A DNA stretch of 64,000 bases, from contig CM017572.1 of NCBI GenBank assembly GCA_007844125.1, forward strand, positions 43,568,632 to 43,632,631, given 5' to 3'. The DNA comes from Sinonovacula constricta (lineage: Eukaryota; Mollusca; Bivalvia; Cardiida; Solecurtidae). A program made the translations under genes and the position numbers. Positions within the stretch are counted from its first letter, which is position 1. The number at the start of each line of letters is the position of its first letter. Of this stretch, positions 63,305-64,000 are shown piece after piece. The notes below the pieces were generated by a model, which saw only the letters and a list, made by a program, of their open reading frames with translations, made no database searches and was not told the origin of the DNA.

Positions 63305-64000
63305 ATGTGTGTGTGTGTGTGATTATCATATGCTATTCAGTTTTAAATTAAAACTATTTATTTACAGTCGATTGGGAAACAACTTCTTTCAACTTATATT
63401 AATCCCTCTCGACTGTCCACTTCCTGGGTAGAACCTGTACTCAGGTACTGAGTACCTGGAGCTATGTGCAATAAACAATACTGCTTAAGGACTAACATCA
63501 CATGGTCAGTTTTGGGGTTCAAACCCGGGACCCTCTGAACTGGAGTCCAACTTCTAAACCACAAGACCACGGACACCCACATGCCATCATATGCTATGGC
63601 GGTGCCAGTGGCCTAGCAGTGAGTTGCCAATTTTGTAACTCGTCAGCCACTCACACATTGGTCTGAGGCCCAACTGGGTTAATAATATTCATGTGAGGAG
63701 ATCTTCCAGCTGACCTGCAGTGCATTGTAGGTTCTGTCGAGACATATGTCTGGGGTCTTCATCTACCAATAATAAGCTGGATGTGGCCAATATGACTATA
63801 CTTGTGTTGATGTGATGTAACAAAATGTACACCATGCCATTAACATCTCATATCTAAAGTATGGAACTGAAATTTGTAATAATATAATATTCTTAATAGT
63901 GTTGTTTAATAAAAGGGATTACACTAATAAGAGACCTCATGGTTACCAAATATTACAGCTAAAATCTAATAGTTTTTGACAAGAAGATTTTTCAAGTTAT
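34784..64000 (-). CDS. DPP7: Dipeptidyl peptidase 2 (S28 serine peptidase), 3' eight exons, runs off the right edge
   Basis: Removes N-terminal X-Pro/X-Ala dipeptides in lysosome-like vesicles; sister of PRCP. Exons in transcript order: 59214-59377, 48359-48582, 46374-46540, 44954-45136, 44402-44558, 43348-43412, 42472-42543, 34784-34868. They give about 371 residues; about 120 N-terminal residues (signal peptide to HRYYG) are beyond 64000, since nothing resembling TGNEGD was found up to the edge. DPP7 rather than PRCP because of [43 protein letters not shown] and CGTG. Triad: Ser in GGSYGG (split by an intron), Asp in NGDLDPW, His in GGAHH. The exon with His has one extra base giving a stop right after HHL; the last exon reads correctly in the expected frame. 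Either an assembly indel or a null allele. Confidence 0.93.
34930..35215 (-). mobile_element. SINE family A, copy 2
   Basis: Same body (AGTTATCTGGAGACGGTGTC, CCTTCACTGTGTATAGCA) with B-box GGGATCGAACCCG and tail GTTTGTTTGTTTATTGGG. Lies in the last DPP7 intron, just upstream of its last exon. Confidence 0.88.
36165..36692. mobile_element. Possible MITE with imperfect inverted ends
   Basis: ATAGTTTCCATGTGATGTC at the left faces TCACTGATGTGGAAACTAT at the right, each followed inward by a GGCAGCC segment (36210, 36643). Confidence 0.45.
37600..38130. repeat. Interspersed repeat, two to three 150 bp units
   Basis: AAAAATGGAACAAGGTAGAG and GTTATGGTT, GTGCACTGCACTT, AGTCATTTG recur at about 37796 and 37944; bounded by TGTCGCCTGA and TCAGGCGACA, which are inverse to each other. 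Confidence 0.75.
40486..41838 (-). repeat. 24-bp minisatellite, about 56 copies
   Basis: Plus-strand unit AAACCATCCTGGACAAAACA plus AAAT, alternating with a CCTAGAAAGAAC version. The minus strand has no stop and reads as repeats of MVYFVLSR or similar, an artefact of the period. A few shortened units (CCATCCCAAAACA) mark sub-blocks near 41010, 41101, 41506 and 41645. Confidence 0.97.
42425..42448 (+). repeat. G-rich tract beside the broken DPP7 exon
   Basis: Alternating G and GT followed by a run of about 12 G, 25 bases from the splice donor of the His exon; C-rich in the DPP7 transcript. Confidence 0.8.
42472..42543 (-). CDS. DPP7: DPP7 exon with catalytic His, frame broken by one base
   Basis: [20 protein letters not shown] then L, after which CTT-TGA appears where the family requires CTT-GAT-CTC (LDLR). 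One extra T in a run of three (plus-strand AAA at 42480-42482) puts a stop immediately after HHL and throws out the phase to the last exon. A 12-G tract lies 25-45 bases into the following intron. Confidence 0.9.
43223..43250 (+). repeat. Long G homopolymer
   Basis: 21 G, one A, six G; about 100 bases below the catalytic-Asp exon of DPP7. Possible quadruplex and a sequencing hazard. Confidence 0.9.
43348..43412 (-). CDS. DPP7: DPP7 exon with catalytic Asp
   Basis: [20 protein letters not shown] then AG; the Asp of LDPW is the triad acid. Acceptor TTGCAG, donor GTAAGA. Confidence 0.94.
43520..44210. repeat. Interspersed repeat family as at 8940-9420
   Basis: GGGCAATGATGGGC and GGGCTATGATGGCCCAATA with GCTCATCT, then AATGCTCTAGCTATTGTAC and GAAGGTTTTAAAAAAAATCC. 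Confidence 0.7.
44402..44558 (-). CDS. DPP7: DPP7 exon, ACTE block
   Basis: [51 protein letters not shown]; one N-glycosylation sequon pair (NGS, NKT). Donor GTAGAG. Confidence 0.94.
44640..44900. repeat. Imperfect CCA/TCA trinucleotide repeat
   Basis: Mostly ATC, ACC and CCA triplets between the two DPP7 exons at 44402 and 44954. Confidence 0.85.
44954..45136 (-). CDS. DPP7: DPP7 exon, cap domain
   Basis: 61 codons: [40 protein letters not shown]. Four cysteines align with human DPP7. Donor GTAATG. Confidence 0.94.
45690..45840 (-). mobile_element. SINE family B fragment
   Basis: CCAGCTTATTATTGGTAGAG and GTCTGGGTAGAACCAC are the inverse of family B, and the head end reads GGGTGCCCCC. Confidence 0.65.
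45845..46140 (-). mobile_element. SINE family A, copy 3
   Basis: Same order of blocks; the B box is mutated (CAGGATGGAACCTGG). Abuts a family B fragment on its left. Confidence 0.85.
46374..46540 (-). CDS. DPP7: DPP7 exon, SKS-type cap domain
   Basis: [40 protein letters not shown] then K; part of the helical cap that shapes the dipeptidase site. Acceptor TGCTGCAG, donor GTAAAA. Confidence 0.94.
46765..46975 (+). mobile_element. SINE family B, full-length-like copy
   Basis: tRNA-like head (GGCATAGTTGCAGACTTGTA, TTTGAGCCC as B-box remnant), body GGTCTTCCAGCTG, GTGTGCTGGTGGTTCTACCC and end CAAAATAGCTGGATATCACT. Confidence 0.8.
47160..47935. mobile_element. TA-flanked MITE, 776 bp
   Basis: Ends CTGTGAAAGCATTTTATTTC and its exact inverse GAAATAAAATGCTTTCACAG; the TIR continues inward as GTGGGGCA and sub-terminal CACGAAAT/ATTTCGTGG motifs. 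TA on both sides (47158-47159, 47936-47937) fits a Tc1/mariner-type target. No coding capacity. In the DPP7 intron between exons 46540 and 48359. Confidence 0.88.
48359..48582 (-). CDS. DPP7: DPP7 exon with nucleophile Ser
   Basis: First base C completes AGC (Ser) of GGSYGG, then [33 protein letters not shown]. Separated from the previous exon by a 10.6 kb intron. Donor GTGAGC. Confidence 0.95.
49415..52160. repeat. Old duplicated non-coding blocks in the large DPP7 intron
   Basis: Block 49415-49700 resembles 51930-52160 (TATGGTACATTT, AAAAATTGATCTCATTTCTT); parts recur at 50215-50340 and 51185-51310 (GATGGGTCC, CATTTGCAACA or CATTTGCAATA, TATCAT). Non-coding; diverged. Confidence 0.65.
50640..50780 (+). 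mobile_element. SINE family A, 3' fragment in opposite orientation
   Basis: AAGTGGACACCATCTCCAAA, ATAACTAAGATACTCTTGAT and GGGATGATATAAACCCA are the inverse of the family A 3' part. Confidence 0.7.
52387..52440. repeat. 27-bp tandem duplication
   Basis: Two identical units (ATAATGGCCCCGTCTTTAAA core) starting at 52387 and 52414. Confidence 0.9.
52500..52900. repeat. Degenerate direct repeat, two units of about 180-190 bp
   Basis: ACCATTAATGGCATGTTT occurs at about 52688 and 52855, each followed by AAAGGCT or AGGGCTT, preceded by GAAAAACAT..AACTT. Confidence 0.6.
53700..53900. promoter_or_regulatory. CpG-rich promoter-like island with HSE-like motif and TATA box
   Basis: Stands out from the AT-rich intron. 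Holds GAATGTTC at 53805-53812 flanked by GAACGA and GAGGA (near-consensus alternating heat-shock repeat), TATATA at 53841-53846, a GGCGGCGCGC segment, and an inverted repeat GGTAGAGAAT (53722) / ATTCTCTACC (53787). Motif reading only; promoter activity is inferred. The 56-bp satellite starts about 60 bp to the right of it. Confidence 0.45.
53955..56880 (+). repeat. 56-bp satellite, about 52 copies
   Basis: Unit contains AATCATTATTAATCAGTTTT, AACTTATTATGCTATGTA and AGACTTGG(T/C)CTGGGTTC. Highly uniform; copies from about 55915 onward carry ATTATCAATCA instead of ATTATTAATCA, showing block-wise homogenisation. In the 10.6 kb DPP7 intron. Confidence 0.97.
56902..57759. mobile_element. Pogo/Tigger-like non-autonomous element, 858 bp, inserted in the satellite
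   Basis: Ends CAGTTAAACTTTGCTAAAGG and CTTAGCAAGGTTTTACTG (imperfect inverse, continuing as GGACCACC / GGTGGTCC), with TA on both sides (56900-56901, 57760-57761). A frame near 57285-57400 reads [20 protein letters not shown] and IYQFFQ, like the C-terminal tail of Tigger transposases. Satellite sequence continues on both flanks. Confidence 0.85.
57762..57850 (+). repeat. Last, diverged 56-bp satellite copies
   Basis: ACTATGTATAGACTTGATCT then TAATCATTACTAAAAAG and a second GCCATGTATAGATTTG; continuation of the array beyond the inserted element. Confidence 0.85.
57851..58584. other. DPP7 intron, no feature recognised
   Basis: AT-rich, no exon, repeat or element end seen. Confidence 0.4.
58585..58905 (-). 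mobile_element. SINE family A, most complete copy
   Basis: Full tRNA-like head on the minus strand: A-box-like TAGCGCAATGGG, B box GGTTCGATCCC, then the shared body and a GTTTATTTGG-type tail. Confidence 0.88.
59020..59150 (-). mobile_element. SINE family B-like head fragment
   Basis: CAGCTGGAAGATCTCTCCAC then GATTCGAACCCACCCAGTG and AACCAATCAGCTACAGGCAC: inverse of a tRNA-like SINE head. Confidence 0.6.
59214..59377 (-). CDS. DPP7: DPP7 exon, RYYGKS to GG
   Basis: [41 protein letters not shown] plus AG of the catalytic Ser codon; acceptor TTTCCAG, donor GTAAGT. Confidence 0.95.
59378..61689. other. DPP7 upstream intron
   Basis: No DPP7 exon found here on the minus strand. Only the small 39-bp repeat near 60656 is recognised. 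Confidence 0.5.
60656..60814 (+). repeat. 39-40 bp tandem repeat, four copies
   Basis: TACATCAAT..TCTCTTACAATACA and CTGATGGAACAA repeat from 60662, 60701, 60740 and 60779. Confidence 0.9.
61690..61900 (+). mobile_element. SINE family B copy
   Basis: Head GTTTAATGGTAGAATTGCCA, then TGACTGCTTAGCCTC, body TTTCCAGCTGACCTGCGGTG and TGCTGGTAGTTCTACC. Confidence 0.8.
61901..63122. other. DPP7 upstream intron, no feature recognised
   Basis: AT-rich sequence; no exon or repeat could be supported. Confidence 0.4.
63123..63321 (+). repeat. TG dinucleotide microsatellite, about 200 bp
   Basis: (TG)n with scattered TTTG, GCGTG and TATG interruptions; open in several frames for that reason only. Confidence 0.97.
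63415..63585 (-). mobile_element. tRNA-headed SINE fragment, different family
   Basis: TTCAAACCCGGGACC is the inverse of a B box, and AACCACAAGACCACGGACAC the inverse of an A-box region, so the head sits on the minus strand at the right end. Confidence 0.6.
63595..63805 (+). mobile_element. SINE family B copy
   Basis: GTGGCCTAGCAGTGAGTTGC head, body ATCTTCCAGCTGACCTGCAG and end TAATAAGCTGGATG. Confidence 0.78.

Noticed and set aside
63041..63431. Cys-Val and His-Thr rich open frames
   Set aside because: Translation of a TG microsatellite on both strands.

Overview
The window is metazoan nuclear DNA, AT-rich, with intron-bearing genes and a dense load of interspersed and tandem repeats. Gene content and repeat style (many degenerate 130-190 bp repeat units, tRNA-headed SINEs, short TIR elements) point to a mollusc, most likely a bivalve. 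The species cannot be named from the sequence alone. All gene calls come from exon-by-exon reading of GT-AG boundaries, phase continuity and recalled resemblance to human orthologues; no database search was possible.

Layout. (1) 1102-6484, minus strand: a complete six-exon GORAB (RAB6-interacting golgin) gene, 420 codons. (2) 6485-6729: a 245 bp gap between two divergent start codons, probably a shared bidirectional promoter. (3) 6730-32120, plus strand: CCNB1IP1/HEI10, the meiotic crossover RING E3 ligase, ten exons. One is a 16-nt microexon carrying RING zinc ligands, and one intron is 16.8 kb. (4) Inside that large intron: an antisense two-exon reading frame for a CENP-B-type helix-turn-helix protein (11962-13638), and a dead Tigger/pogo transposase (20280-24900) whose C-terminal part is split by a 3 kb 24-26 bp minisatellite. 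(5) 32121-34783: the tail-to-tail intergenic region. (6) 34784 to beyond the right edge, minus strand: DPP7 (dipeptidyl peptidase 2). Eight 3' exons are present with Ser, Asp and His of the catalytic triad; about 120 N-terminal residues lie outside the window. The exon carrying the catalytic His has one extra base that breaks the frame.

DPP7 introns hold a second 24-bp minisatellite (40.5-41.8 kb), a 776 bp TA-flanked MITE, SINE copies, a GC-rich promoter-like island with a heat-shock-element-like motif and TATA box (53.7-53.9 kb), and directly after it a 3 kb 56-bp satellite. The end of that satellite was split by an 858 bp pogo-like element.

The three genes do not form a pathway: GORAB acts in Golgi/COPI traffic, HEI10 in meiotic recombination and DPP7 in lysosomal/vesicular peptide trimming. 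The relations supported by sequence are head-to-head (GORAB/HEI10) and tail-to-tail (HEI10/DPP7) arrangement, and the nesting of mobile-element genes inside introns.
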